64,000 nucleotides of DNA from Platycnemis pennipes. Its lineage: Eukaryota > Arthropoda > Insecta > Odonata > Platycnemididae. Where the stretch lies: positions 55,532,609 to 55,596,608 of the forward strand of contig OW121854.1 of assembly GCA_933228895.1 (NCBI GenBank), in the 5' to 3' direction. The position numbers were made by a program, and so were the translations under genes. The first letter of the stretch is position 1. Each line of letters begins with the position of its first letter. The notes below the pieces were generated by a model, which was not told where the DNA came from, ran no database searches, and worked only from the letters and a program-made list of their open reading frames with translations. This document shows, piece after piece, positions 23,562 to 35,820 of this stretch.

Positions 23562-23760
23562 AACCGTCATGTCATCGTCCATGCCTCACTGCCGTAAAGA
23601 AACATACTCCAGATGTATGTTCTGATGAATTGTTTTATTATTTCCTCGCTTGTATTTCCAGCGGTAAGTAGATTCTTCTTTTGATAGAATGCCCTCATTG
23701 CCTGGGCGATTCTACTGACTATTTCTTTCTTGCTTCGACCATCGAATAGAGGAATGCACT
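23562..23760 (-). mobile_element. RTE-like LINE internal fragment (R3)
   Basis: On the minus strand this encodes (with breaks) EIVSRIAQAMRAFYQKKNL, LTAGNTSEEIIKQFIRTYIW-like residues and GSEAWTMT, matching the intact segment at 39.8-40.6 kb. It contains no 3' end, so it is an internal remnant or is flanked by later deletions. Confidence 0.7.
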
Positions 23761-24244
23761 TTAAAATGTATCATTTAAAATGCTGAAAAGTGCTCGAAAA
23801 CGCAAACAAACACCAGATCACTTTTCAGTTTAAATAGGTCAAAATGTAACCAGCTTTGAGGATTAAAATTAATTCCCTGGGGAATAAAATGCATTAATAC
23901 GTTCCTGAAATACCTTAGCAAGAATAACTGACTCTTCTGCAATGAAATTTGAGTACGATTTCATTGCTATTAATGTTATAATGCACATGCAGTGTCCATA
24001 AAAGGTAATATTAAATGCAGTGCTCTGTGGCGAGGAGTGGGGCCTAATCCTTCCCAAACACCACCTTTCTGGCTTCATTTTCACCTGTAGGCTAGCATGC
24101 GTATGCTTACACCAGTATTTTATAACCCACTTGAGCCTGCAGAAGCCTGACAGATATTATGCAAATAAATATCTCTGCGTATTATCTTAGCATGTTTACG
24201 AGATGCCAAAAACAATAAGGCTTACGCGTTTCACAAGAATTGTT

Positions 24245-24350
24245 ACGGAGGAAAAGAGGAGTTACGTCAGTATGAAGAGGTTGGCCGATAGAAGAATCGA
24301 GTGGATGGCTGCGTCAAACCAATCCTAGGATTGTTGACCCATGATGATGA
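24245..24350 (+). mobile_element. RTE-like LINE 3' fragment (R4)
   Basis: GTCAGTATGAAGAGGTTGGCC, GATAGAAGAATCGAGTGGATG and GTCAAACCAATCCTAGGATTG lead to TTGACCCATGATGATGATT: the last 100 bases of the RTE element with its TGATGA tail. Confidence 0.8.
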
Positions 24351-24824
24351 TTCTACTATACATCTTACACAAAGTTTTACCACATGCAGAGGCAATTTCA
24401 TCTTGAGGTATCTGCAGTAGCAAGCCCATATTCCTGTACCAACCAATATGGCCAATCTTGCTTCTCAAAACTGCCGCAATGCCGGCTAGAATTAATTTAA
24501 ACCTCTTGATTCGTCTGGATCAATTTGATGCATGAGGCCGTAATCAGTGAGAAGTCTCCATTTTCCGTACTAAAATTGATCGTTATGAGAGAATTCAGTG
24601 ATAAAGTACTAATAAGTTCGCTCTTCTGTACTGCATGCCTCGAATGGAGTTACCCCTACCGAAAACCCTTTTGTGGGTTAAAAAGGGTTACAATGGAGAT
24701 GGATTTATCCCCAAGACGTGGAGGGAGAATAGGTCGCTTTAGCTTTTTTTAGATTTGAACCCCAGCAATCAGAGTCCCCTTAAGATATACGGATGTTTTA
24801 TTTTTCATATCCACCGCATAATTC

Positions 24825-25935
24825 CGTTCCATTTCCGTCCGCGCCTCCGTTCTCGTGCGAAAAAGAAATCCGATGGCGCCAAAACCGTGGCGAGTTTAGG
24901 GTGGGCGAGTGGGAAGAACCGCGGTCGCTGTCCTCATTTATAAAGCCGCGGCGATTCCCTTCACGTGACGGCCGGCGGGCGGAAATGAAGTGCTTTATTA
25001 GCTAAACTACGATCACTCTGTCGTTTATTGATAAAAAAAAGTGAGGGAGAGGAAGTCCAGGGTCGGTCCTTTAACTCTTCCACCCCCCCCCCCCCCTTCC
25101 AACTCAACCCAACCCCACTTCCCCACTCCGACCCGTCTCCGTAACTCGTAAATGAAACGAAATCCGCAAAATGATTACCGGTAATATTTCACTCACTTTT
25201 GTTTCTGCATTTCCTCATAAATATGGAAATCGGTTATTGGTTTCCACGCAATGAATTCTCTTTCGTCACACCATTTCCCCGTTTCCCGTTCCACCGCCGC
25301 GTTTCCCGCCATTCTCACTCCTGACTCCTCCTCCTCCCTCCTTTCCGCCCCCCTGAGAGACCAATCGCGGTGTTCCCCAACACCATACACACATATACAC
25401 ACGCACAACCCCCTCCTCCTGCACCGAAGAGCACCAAAAACACCACCGATCCCAATATCCAGCTCCCGATCCGACACCAAAAACCCCTCATTGATTTCCC
25501 CGCCCTTCCGAAAACCTTTGGTTCGTCCCACTCTCACCAACGTTCAAAACGCTCAAAGTGACGCGTTCAAAATTTATGGGTCACCTTTTTCGACCGCCTC
25601 CTGCACCCGCTTCAATTAGCATAATTTTTCCTTTGGGCTCGGTCGAAAGAATTCCTCAACCGTTCGCTCCCGGGTGGGGATCGCGAATATTAATACGGGC
25701 GCGCGTGCATGTATTCAGCGGGATGGAGGGGGGTAAATGTCTATTTCCTTCCCCTTTCCCGCCCTTCCCTCCGGGATTCCATTCACGCCACTACCACAAA
25801 GGCACAAACAGTCACGGGTGACCTCTCTCATGCGGTCATCGATGCATTCTCTGCGATGGAAGGGGGAAAATCGCGAGAGGGAGGAAAGAGATAAAGTGTT
25901 TCCCGCAATCGCCGTTCGTTCGATGTATTGAATTC
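24825..25935. promoter_or_regulatory. GC-rich block with TATA-like element, possible promoter
   Basis: CCTCATTTATAAAGCCGCGG at about 24925-24945 is a TATA-like sequence in a CpG-rich setting, with CACGTG (24963-24968) nearby. 25250-25930 is also GC-rich with several unrecognised ORFs. No initiator or downstream coding exon can be identified, so a promoter is only a possibility. Confidence 0.25.
25083..25096. repeat. (C)14 homopolymer
   Basis: Fourteen C, followed by a C/A-rich pyrimidine tract, just downstream of the GC-rich block at 24.8-25.0 kb. Confidence 0.95.
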
Positions 25936-28667
25936 TGGTCTAGTGGAGTGAGAGCTGGGGGGAAAGAGAGAGACCAGTCGCATTCATTTATTCGAAATAG
26001 TGCAGATAAATCCTGGGAGGGGGACAGGAAACCTTTAATCCCGTAAAATATCCACGTTCCTCTTATTTATCCAAGTTATTAAAGTCGATTGAGGCCGCGT
26101 GTCCCGTCGGCCGTCTATTAGTTGATACTAGTGCAAGCAATAGGTGCGCTTTGCCTTACTCGTACACCAGCTGCAGCAGCAAAGGGTTTCAATCGAAGAT
26201 AAAATGAAATAAAACTGCGGCGAGGCAACGGTGAAGATTTAAGGCGAATCGTGTGAGTCCGATGTTGCTGTAATAACATTGATAGTTAGCTAACCACCGC
26301 GGTTCCGAGATTCTCGAGTAATGCGGGCAACGTATGAAAGATATCAACGACCCCTTCATTTTGTGTATCTGTCCGTTTCACCTAAGTTTTTACGCGAGAG
26401 TAAACTATTCACAAGCTGCTTCTCCATTGAAAAATGGTACATGTCCAAAGGCTAATACTGTTTTTATTCATATGATTTGTTTTCTCGACCTCTTATTTTA
26501 ATATATATTTTTTTTAATCAGGAGTATAGACCCATTGTATAAAAAAAGTCAAAACTTTATGCCAACGTTTTGGATCTTTATGTATCCATCATTAGGGCTG
26601 TAATGATTGTGTAGTGATAAACAACTGTTAAAAATACATTTTTAAGAAACAGTACCTATGTTTTTAAAATTACAATGAAAAGTTTTTAAAACGTTTCTCT
26701 ACTATTATATATGATCAAGACCTTGATTTTTGTCAACTTTAACATTTTCCACATTTTTATTATTTCACAAGTGATAGACATCTTCCCATCGCCTACAGCA
26801 ATGGCTTAATGGAAACGGTTTCCTGTGTCCTTCACTACTAGAGCTAAAACATAGGAGAGGACAAAATGGGTAGAAAACTGAAGGATCGTCGGGGGCAAGA
26901 AAGGGAACCCAATTCGAGAAGCAAGACGAGAAAATAAATGAAAGGAAAACTAACATGTAATGAAGATAAGTTGTATTCACGGAGGAACTTTACGACAAGG
27001 AGGTATGAATTGGCAATCGATGAGTTTTGGGAGAAGAGCAAGTAGGGATAGTTTAGCTAGCTCAAAACTTATATGGCAATGGGAAATGATCAAGAAGTTA
27101 AAACAGCATCAATTACATTTGCCTGTCGTATTTTATGCGTTTCCCAGTGGTTGGATTCGCTATTGCGTAGTGGTTGCTATTCACTGGACAGCACTTAAAG
27201 ACGTATAACGGCTGTTAAGTAATATTTTAGGTACAAAAGCAGAATTTCAACGAAGAAGAAATTAGTCACTTTCGAGGTAAGTTCACAATCCTTGAAACCT
27301 TTTAACTAAGATCAAGCTATAAAGTTAGATTAAGCCTTTTGCGACTTCTTACCAATGAAAATTACCGACATGCACAGCTAAATTCAGAAAGAAAATCGAT
27401 TGATCAAATAATGCCCTACTGAATAACCAAAACATAATATGTGTTTAGCAAATAATTTGGAAGTGGGAGCTCTTAATTAGAAGCATTTAACTGTTATTTG
27501 AAAGCCTTGGACTCTATAATGTAGAAGACTTTGAGCCTTCTGGTTTAAACAAAACTGAATGATGTCCTGGATGACAAAAACACCAGTTATTTCGAGAACC
27601 TCATTGCTATGCTTTTCCGAAAACACCATTGTATTCATTTGAGTTCTAAGAACCTTAAAAATAATTCAAAGAACAATAATCACAATAACAAGAACAAAAA
27701 TCATGATATTCCACTGGTTTGTTTTATACGAAAATTTCCTACCTCCTTCCATTTCTTTTGTGCCTAAATAGAATATGCGTCACCGAATGAAGTGAGGATG
27801 CTGTAAACACGCCACGCTACAAATGGAAATCCATGTATCTCACCTTTCAGGATTTTTGAGAACCTTTTTTCTTTTATCCTCACGCGCATAAACTATGCGC
27901 CGCGATAGAATTTGGTTTTTTGTAAACACTCGAGCGAAGGTGTATTCGAGCTGGTGTTCCTTCAAACATTTATTTTTTGCCCTCCACCTCAATTCGCTTA
28001 TATTGGCAGGAGTTGTTTCGGAGAGCATTACCAGACCTGTTGTAGAGGGACGAGGAGAATGGCAGACAATGGAGGCCGTGGAGGTAATGGATTTTTTGTC
28101 ATAAATCACAATCGACAAGTGCGAATCACGCTCTCGCAACGTTTCGCCGCTCACCCCATCGCCTCTGGCAGGTACTCCACCGGTGACGGTGGATGTATAT
28201 ATAATTCAAGTTCCGTTCATCCTTTCTCCCGACACCCTTCTCCCACGCGTTACATCCGTTTCCTAGAGCAGACAGCCTTTAATACCGCTCCCCTTTCAAC
28301 CCTCTCCGTCCCAGAACATCCCGCTTCCCTGTCTCGTCGTCATTAAGGGGCTCGTAAGCTCCCACAATCCCTCTTAAGAACCCTCTCGTCTAGCATCAAG
28401 AAATTCCCTTGCCTCGGTCTAAAAGCGGAATGAATTCGAACATCCCCCCCTAGCCACGCAAATGGTGAAAACATTTCCAAATTTCGGAGCCTGATCTGCC
28501 CAATACTCGCAACGGGACCTCCAAGCTGTTTGTTTTATGTAAATTATAGATTGTTCTCGGTCCAATGAATCAGAATTCGACGAATTTTGCACAGAGAGCA
28601 AGCAAATATACTTCAGTGACTCGTTGACCCTTTCTTTGTATTCCTGACTCGAATTTTCGCATCCTAA
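25936..28667. other. No supported gene; one weak motif
   Basis: AT-rich with a moderately GC-rich island at about 27.9-28.4 kb carrying overlapping unrecognised ORFs. Only the motif at 26.57 kb stands out. Confidence 0.5.
26563..26595 (-). other. CTAATGATG-hairpin-AAAACGTTGG motif
   Basis: The minus strand reads CTAATGAT, then GGAT...ATCC, which can pair four bases across an ACATAAAG-type loop, then AAAACGTTGGC. Same order as the motif at 22.0 kb with one change in each core. Confidence 0.3.
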
Positions 28668-28948
28668 GGGCAGTTGGATCGAATCCTGGCAAAGACGATA
28701 ATTTTCCTGCAGTATGCAGGCTCCTACTTAACTGTTAGTGGAGAGCATTTCAAGTTCAGTGCTCTGTCCGCCTTTAGTTGGGACATCAAATCGGGGACTC
28801 CTTGGTGCATTTTGTTATGTGCAGGCCCATCCCGACACCGAGCTCTTTCTCCGTTTCTTGAAAAAAACTACCTATGCTCAATTATCTAAATATACTTACT
28901 GGCGCAGATTTTCATAGCTGTTAGTGACTGCCCCCAAATAACCAGTAA
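28668..28948 (+). mobile_element. tRNA-derived SINE, copy S9
   Basis: GGATCGAATCCTGGCAAAGA (B box), GGAGAGCATTTCAAGTTCAG, CCCATCCCGACACCGAGC and GACTGCCCCCAAATAACCAG (tail). The A-box end is truncated. Confidence 0.75.
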
Positions 28949-29310
28949 TCAAATAACAGCAAATTTTTGGCGTAATATGGCAAAAAGGTAGGTACTGCAC
29001 TTGGTCTCGTGATGGGGTGATAAATAGGATGCTTGTATGCGGAATATTGAGACTTGAACGTGAGCATAACTATTCGAAGCGCTACATGCCTCTTCGAGAC
29101 GAAGTGTTGTAATTGTGAAAGAGGATGAAAACGCGGTGCTGTTATGGGTTGTGCAGCGAGTCAAAATCGGGAGAATAATTAGGTTCTTAAACATGTGCAC
29201 ACTGAACTTCTCGCTTCCAACAGAATGTATACTTTGGTTGGATGCTAAAATGAGACAAGTTATTGTACATGCAAATAGCAAATACAGTTTATAAATATGA
29301 GCGAATCAAC

Positions 29311-30085
29311 AATTTACAATACCTATTATTAGTCATTTATTTGCACGATTGAAATCAACATATGTCCTTCCTGCCGCCAATAACCCTTTACTCTACATTG
29401 TTCATTTGTAACTTCTCTACCTCGTTTCGAGCATAGTTCTTGATTCGATACATATTGTCTGAAAGATTTTTCTTTTCACTTATTTTTTGACTTACTTGAC
29501 AAATCAAACGTATAGCTTAACCTTAGTACGTAATGGCAGAAGTTGGTAATAAATCTCCAATAATATTTATTTCATCGTAATAGATATTTTATCATTAGTT
29601 AATAAAAAGGAATTTTGATGGAATAAATATTTTACGAAACCTGTGCGAAGTATTTGCATATTCAATTTACCCTCCCTTCCAAAAAATACATTTATTCTTT
29701 TTTGATAATTTAAGATAAAAGTCAGGGAAGTGTGCATGCAGAATATCAAAGGCAGTGAATTAATATGAATACAATTATAATTTACAATATATCGTATTAG
29801 TCTTTAATTTGGACGATTGTAACAGACATGCATGTCTCCTTCCAACAATAACGCCTTCTTCGTAGTTTATTTACACCGTCTCCATGGCGGCATTCTTGTT
29901 TTGATACGGTTCTTTTATTTTTTAACTAAATATTTTTCTTTTGACAAAAATTCGAAACAACAACGTATTTTAATATAAACTTGAAATGTGATGTCAAAAA
30001 TTGCTGAAAAAATCTCATCCTTTAATTCCTTATTCATCGCTATTGTCTTTATGTCACTAGTGAAAAAGGGATTTTGACAACAGAA
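29311..30085. repeat. Diverged direct duplication, period about 467 bp
   Basis: 29311-29620 and 29778-30085 share ordered blocks: AATTTACAATACCTATTATTA against AATTTACAATATATCGTATTA; TGTCCTTCCTGCCGCCAATAA against TGTCTCCTTCCAACAATAAC; ATTTTTCTTTTCACTTATTT against ATTTTTCTTTTGAC; GGAATTTTGATGG against GGGATTTTGACAAC. No ORFs of note. Confidence 0.6.
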
Positions 30086-30262
30086 ATAGTATAATTAAAT
30101 GTTTCACCTATCAAAAGGTTCCGAGGTGTGTCATAAAACCTATAGCCCTTCTCAACAAGCCCACTACTGAAGGGAGGAAGGCTGCGGCAATTCGTCACCA
30201 GATGTTGGTTGGTGACGTCAAGAGAGTTCACTAGTCTGATAGGTAATCTGTGCTATCTCCGG

Positions 30263-30624
30263 GTTGAAGAATTTGAAATGTGGTGCTACAGAAGAATGCT
30301 GAAGGTTAAATGGATCGACCGAATAAGTAACGAGAAAGTCCTAAGAAGAGTGGGAGAAAAGAGAAGTTTTCTGCATACCCTAAGAAGAAGACGGGACAAC
30401 CTAATCAGTCAATTTATGAGACCAAATGGTCTGATGAAGATAATCATTGAAGGACAAGTGAACGGGAAGAATGGCAAAGGAAGGCCTCATGTGAGACATA
30501 TGGCACAAGTGATGAAGGATGTAAAAGAGAAGAAATACGTAAATATGAAGAGATTAGCCGATAGAAGAACTCAGTGGAGAGCTGCGTGAAACCAATCTGA
30601 GGATTGATGACCAATGATGATGAC
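30263..30624 (+). mobile_element. RTE-like LINE C-terminal fragment (R5)
   Basis: An open frame encodes EEFEMWCYRRMLKVKWIDR, NEKVLRRVGEKRSFL, NGKNGKGRPHVRHMAQVMKD and NMKRLADRRTQWRAA, ending in a stop (canonical NQS lost), then GATTGATGACCAATGATGATG. This is the C-terminal domain of an RTE-type endonuclease-reverse transcriptase; catalytic parts are missing. The junction on the 5' side is at about 30263. Confidence 0.85.
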
Positions 30625-32324
30625 GCCTGTAGTATTGTAACTAAAAAATCCTTGGAGGACCTTCTCAATTCTTAGACTTCGGAAATAATTATAGTGAAGT
30701 TTAAGACACCATAACTAGGCTCGATAATTTATTCCTGGTTGACGGTGAGCAGAAGCGGACTACGCCGCGCTTATGAAAAATCGACTTTAGGCGTCGTGAG
30801 CAGTTGCAAAAGTTCTGTACGGATTGTAACTCAGGATGCTTTGTACAATCTCGTGTTATGAGCAACTTTCTGTAGGTCGACTTATCTTTCAACTATTATC
30901 CCCCATAAAGACAAAAATTTGCGTTAAAATAGGGTCCAACAATTTGGTCTATATCTACTGTAAATATTACAATTGCACCATGTAACTTACACGCACATGC
31001 AAGCAAAGAATCATGGTTTTATATTTCATCCAAAAGTTGTATCTCTACTTGTTCAGCATCAGTTTGATTTTCTAGATTTTAGGGGAATTTGAAGGTGGCG
31101 ATTTTTCGCAAAAATTGATGAACTATAACTCCCATGTACATTTTTAATGCGTGAGAACCTGGACAAATGGCATATAAAATCAAATTTACCAATTAATGGA
31201 GAATCGATACGAGTTTTAAAGTGTGAGATTAAAAAAAAACACTTTTCTGACTTTTGGCCAGATTTTTTTTCAATTTCAGCCCACTGTGCGCCGGCCCACA
31301 GCACCCTTAATAGGAATTGTTTTGATCCCACATACTCCTGTAACGCACACGGCTGTACAGATGATAGCTGAAGTAAAATAAATATGAAATATTCCAATAT
31401 TATGCCGATACATATACCCGACAAAACTTAAGATTCATCAAGTGGATAGGATAAATTTGCTACTGTGATAGCTGTATGAAATGAAAAAAACGGACCGATC
31501 ACTTGAAGAAGGATGGTGATAAATTTTACAATATTTACTTCTATATTTCTCCACCGATGCAGTGAGCTCCTATTCAAGTACAATCTAATAATAAGTGTTC
31601 TCGGAAAGAACTTTATATTGGCAAAAATTCCCGAAGTGTAAATGAATACCAAAGTCGTGCTTCCATTTAAAAATTTCCCACCTCTCACATGAGATAAATT
31701 TAACCGGAACACCGATGAATAATCAAAAAACAATCATTTTCAAATATCCATTGCTCGAGCCTCACATATCAAGCTATGGCATTTTTCTGTGCAAACATCC
31801 ACCGATCCAGGCGCCGGTTTAGCGTGAGTTAAGGTGGAAATCAATCACAAATCGCACACAACCGAAGTTCTGCGATCCCAGCATACAATGCAGCGAAGCT
31901 AATAATTCTCCTCACGGAGACGGAAGTAAAAATATCATTAAAATCGAAATTGAATGGCGAATATATCATGGGGGCTCTATTCACCGGGCAATAATGGTGG
32001 TACATTTCGAAATATGAAACCTATATCAATGCGCGTGCGAATGCATTTGACCTAATTTGGCGAACACAAAAGCGATGATCTGAGCTCGGAGGCCTGGAGT
32101 TTGTTAGGGAATGCCAACTTCAACGAATGCATCATCTCCTCCTCCACCGTTTACCCTTCCATCCACGCTTTACCACGCGCTAGAAAAATTAAACTGCAGA
32201 TCTTAATTCAATCAATCTTTGCCTGGGCGGTCGGAGATTTTTTCCGGAGTGGGACAATCATCATTGGGAAAATTCCCTCGCGTTTCTCTATAATTTTTTC
32301 ATTCAGGTAACCGACACACCTTAC
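30625..32324. other. No supported feature
   Basis: AT-rich sequence between RTE fragments R5 and R6. ORFs of 60-120 codons (31059-31424 and 31428-31733 minus) are not recognised. Confidence 0.5.
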
Positions 32325-32938
32325 TAGGAAAACCAAAAACCGAGCAGTTGGAAGAGTTCTATTACCTGGGAAGCCAAGTAACCAGCGATGGTCAAAGTAA
32401 AAGAGAAATTGTCAGTAGAGTTGCCCAAGCGAAAAGGGCATTTTACCAGATGAAGATTTTGCTTACAGCTGCAAATATAAACGTAGAAGTGAGAAAACAT
32501 TTCATTAGAACATGTATCTGGAGCATTCTATTATATGGCAGCGAAGCATGGACAATAACAGAAGCAGAGAAATCCAGGCTGGAAGCATTTGAAATGTGGT
32601 GCTACCGAAGAATTATGAGGATAAAATGGATGGATCGAGTGACAAATGAAGAAGTCTGAAGAAGAGTGGAGAGAAGAGACGTCTACTGTAAACCTTAAAA
32701 AGAAGACGGGTAAACTTAATAGGCCACATCTTGAGACACGATGGTCTGATGAAGACAATCATCTAGGGAAAAGTGAACGGGAAGAATGGAAAAGGCAGGC
32801 CTCGTATGAGGTATATGGAGAAAGTTTTGAAGCATGTAAAAGAGAGGAGCTACGTCAATATGAAGAGGTTGGCCGATAGGATAATCGAGTGGAGAGCTGC
32901 GTCAAACCAATCCTAGGATTGTTGACCGATGACGACGA
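32325..32938 (+). mobile_element. RTE-like LINE fragment (R6), frame-shifted
   Basis: From 32348 it encodes MEEFYYLGSQVTSDGQSKRE, IVSRVAQAKRAFYQMK, RKHFIRTCIWSILLYGSEAW and AFEMWCYRRIMRIKWMDRVT. A stop interrupts at 32657 and the remainder is in shifted frames (NRPHLETRWSDED, RYEEVGR-like). The 3' end is GGATTGTTGACCGATGACG at about 32915-32938. It is 5'-truncated after the RT core. Confidence 0.85.
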
Positions 32939-33827
32939 ACCAACATACCGAAAGTAGAGGATTTGTGCAAAAAAATTCACCAATTTACGACTAAGGTCCC
33001 GTGGAGAGTGAGGCCTCCTGGGGTGTCAACGATCCCATCGCCGTTTTCTGCTTTGATATGGAAATATCCCTCACTATTCCGAATCATCGCTGCACCCACA
33101 CGTACACACACACAAAAAGGTGCAAGCCGAACCCACCCGCACCTAACTCTCATCCCCCTGGGAGTCTTCTTCAACCCTTTCGACGAGCGCTCCCTTGACA
33201 GAGTCGGTGTTGGAACGATTGAGGAAGACACGGGGACCAGAGGGAGAGAGACAAATACCTACCGTTTGCTAACTTGGAATCGGTTACTTGCGAGCCAAAT
33301 TAATTTATGTATCGAGAGTGTTTTGGGACGATCGATTCCCTTTTCGTTCTCCCCACCCTGAGTGACTCGGGCTCGGATGTGATTAACGGCCCTGTGGGGA
33401 TGTTGCCAAGGGGATTCGAGGGATGGAAGATTGAGACAGATTGATCGCCGTCTAACGGACGAAATGGCGGCTCAAATTGGATCGCCAAGGGAGCCGTAGT
33501 GGGCTCAAATGGTCTGTTTCCCGGGTACAATAAAGTGAACGGGTGAATTGAGCGAAAATACTCCTCTCTCTCTGACTACGATGGCCCCTCAGGATTGCAA
33601 GCGTGTGGTAACCCAAGAGCAGCTGAGATTTCACTCCTATCGATTGACTTTAGCGTTCGAGAATACAAGCGTACTCTTCATGCTGTTCCTTCCCGGGATA
33701 GACAAAGCCGAAGTAGCCTAATTAACGCCAAATATGGATCATAGAGAAGATTGGCTTGGTGGTAGCCACCCACGGCCGCAAGAGTTTTTTGGGCTCAGTA
33801 TACGTAACTGCTGGATTTCGGGCATGC
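32939..33827. other. Moderately GC-rich stretch, no recognised gene
   Basis: An unrecognised 132-codon + strand ORF (32963-33361) overlaps others on both strands. CACACGTACACACACACAAA at about 33097 is a small CA repeat. Confidence 0.4.
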
Positions 33828-34250
33828 AGGTACATTTACCTTACTGGAACCCCGGAAATCTACCTCGAGGGTGTGTGAGAAGCGGTTAATATTCACTAAA
33901 CAAGCAATCTAGAGCATTGAACTAGCAAGTACAATATTATCTTACTAGAAAAGCCTTTTTAAATATGTATCCACCAGGCATGGGAAACTAAATGGATATT
34001 ATCTACGAATTAACACGATAATTTATTGATTGTTAGGCGTTTGTTTAATTGCATTTGTTTTAATTCTTATTTAGCATACATTGTAACAGTTAAAATGAGT
34101 TCATAAAGTTCAAAAAATAATTCAGATGCACTACATACATTTCAATTACCTACCCGATTTCCATATTGCCTGATACGATCTCTTAATGTTTGCGGTAGAA
34201 AGGACAATTTGAATTTATCCATACGATAGTAATATTGTGATTGTTAAATT
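33828..34250 (-). mobile_element. LINE family A, decayed copy A9
   Basis: GTACATTTACCTTACTGGAAC and the altered hairpin CTCGAGGGTGTGTGAGAAG (33870-33890) mark the 3' end. Farther in, the complement of FKFSFLP-like and IRQY-like residues at 34150-34230 matches the RT end of other copies. Strongly diverged. Confidence 0.6.
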
Positions 34251-34394
34251 TGTTTCGGTCCATCCTTATCGCCTACGCTTTCAGTAGGCATGAATATTGG
34301 TACGGTAGTGATAGAATGAGGTTTTGAGATGCTACAATCGCTTTTGTATCGCGCCGTCTGATCTAAATGCAGGTTATTCTGATTCTTAAAACAA

Positions 34395-34490
34395 ATACAA
34401 CATCCTATCATGAGGAGGGATTGGAACCCACGACCCTTGGGTTTCCCAAGCCAGGGTGTTATCCGCCAGCCCAACCAATGTTTAGTTGAC
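34395..34490 (-). mobile_element. tRNA-like SINE head, different type
   Basis: The minus strand reads CATTGGTTGGGCTGGCGGAT, AACACCCTGGCTTGGGAAAC and GTCGTGGGTTCCAATCCCTC: A-box- and B-box-like sequences spaced as in a tRNA, with an extra-long middle. No matching acceptor stem is visible, so a SINE head is more likely than a gene. Its sequence differs from S13. Confidence 0.45.
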
Positions 34491-35288
34491 TAAAATATTG
34501 AGACATTTAGAAATTTTAAAATTTTTTCCAAGTGTTTCACAAATGTTCTCACGCCCAATCACATCTTTTTTTTTAATTTTGGAAATCATAACACCTCGTT
34601 AACACTAAATGAACTGCACCTCGCGGTTAGTGCTGTAATGCTGCCAACACATTTGAACCATTTTTATCGCACACCCCGAGTGCCTATTTGACCACAAAAT
34701 GGCGGAAGAGTATCTCGTCCGCCCTCACGCATACGGGTCTTAAACGCTCAGTGTTTTAGAATTAGTATATTATTTTAATCCTCTTTACTTCAACGCAGCT
34801 GTTGCAGTTCTATGAGCATAAATAGATTTGAAGTCACTGAAAAGAATCTGCAATTACCTTTTTTTTAAAAAGCATGAATTTTCATGGGTTGGCACGGTAC
34901 TGGAACGAATCGATCAACGTATTCTCCATCGACAGGCTTTGTTTGACTGATTTCCCTCACAACGCACCGGATGCGGGCTAATGGATGCTTGCCTTCCGTA
35001 AATATTCATATATGAACTCTCGATGATGTAAGGACATCCAGGGCAGATCAGCTGAAGAAGTATGTAGCATGGGTTGCTAGAACTGTTCCATTTGGGGATA
35101 CTTGAGCGACCTCGTTCTATGTCTATTATGATGACAAGTATAATATATAGGATTCTTCTTCATCGATTTTTACCAGATATGTGAGCTTCGCATCACATTT
35201 CTCCATCATCGGTAAATAAAAATGAAGAAATTGGTTTTATGCCAGCCTAGACTTACCTGAACCTGTAGAACGGTAATCATGTTAATAA

Positions 35289-35362
35289 TTGTGGGGCCGT
35301 TCACATATTAGGCAACGACCAAGGGAGGTCAGTCGTTGCAATACGTTATTATGGGGGAGATT
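35289..35362 (+). repeat. Fragment of a widespread GGGGCCGTTCACATATTA-type repeat
   Basis: GGGGCCGTTCACATATTAGG, CAACGACCAAGGGAGGTCAG and ATTATGGGGGAGATTTAGCC have the form of a common arthropod interspersed repeat (NNGGCCGTTCATAAATTACGT...). Only one end is visible. Confidence 0.35.
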
Positions 35363-35439
35363 TAGCCCTTCTTTCATTGATAGAAAGATATATTAATAAT
35401 TATTCTTTGTTCAAGTGGTTAATATATATAATAAACGTT

Positions 35440-35820
35440 AGTATTGAGTAATAAAGAGATTTTGAGATCTGGGTGTGTAAAATGATGGAGTGAAGTGGGT
35501 CAAAAGGAAGAAAAACGATGAAGTGATAGAATTTGTAGGAGAGGAAAGAAAATTGATAGATGAAATTAGGAGAAGGTTGAAGGCGTGAATGGAAAAGGTA
35601 ATAGAAGGGGATGGCGTTTTGAAAGAAGTGATTGAGGGAACAACATTGGGTGCGGGGAAGAGGGAGAAGAAAACTGGTAACTTGGATGGAATGATGGAAG
35701 GCAGGAGGTATGAGGGGCTGAAGAGGGACATCGTGTGAAATTTAGGGGGCTGGAAGAATTAAATGTCCTTTAATACCTACCTTCACCGGCATAAAACTAA
35801 TAATAATAATAATTGAGATA
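35440..35820 (+). mobile_element. LINE family B, C-terminal copy B3 with TAA-repeat tail
   Basis: FEIWVCKMMEW-like residues at 35461, then (frame-shifted) NDEVIEFVGEERKLIDEIRR, LKAWMEKVIEGDG and MMEGRRYEGLKRDIV, then a short 3' UTR with ACCTTCACCGGCATAAAAC and an (AAT) tail at 35798-35815. This is the clearest C-terminus of family B. Confidence 0.7.

Noticed and set aside
32963..33361. 132-codon plus-strand open frame
   Set aside because: Overlaps other frames on both strands, no family features; cannot be supported as a gene.
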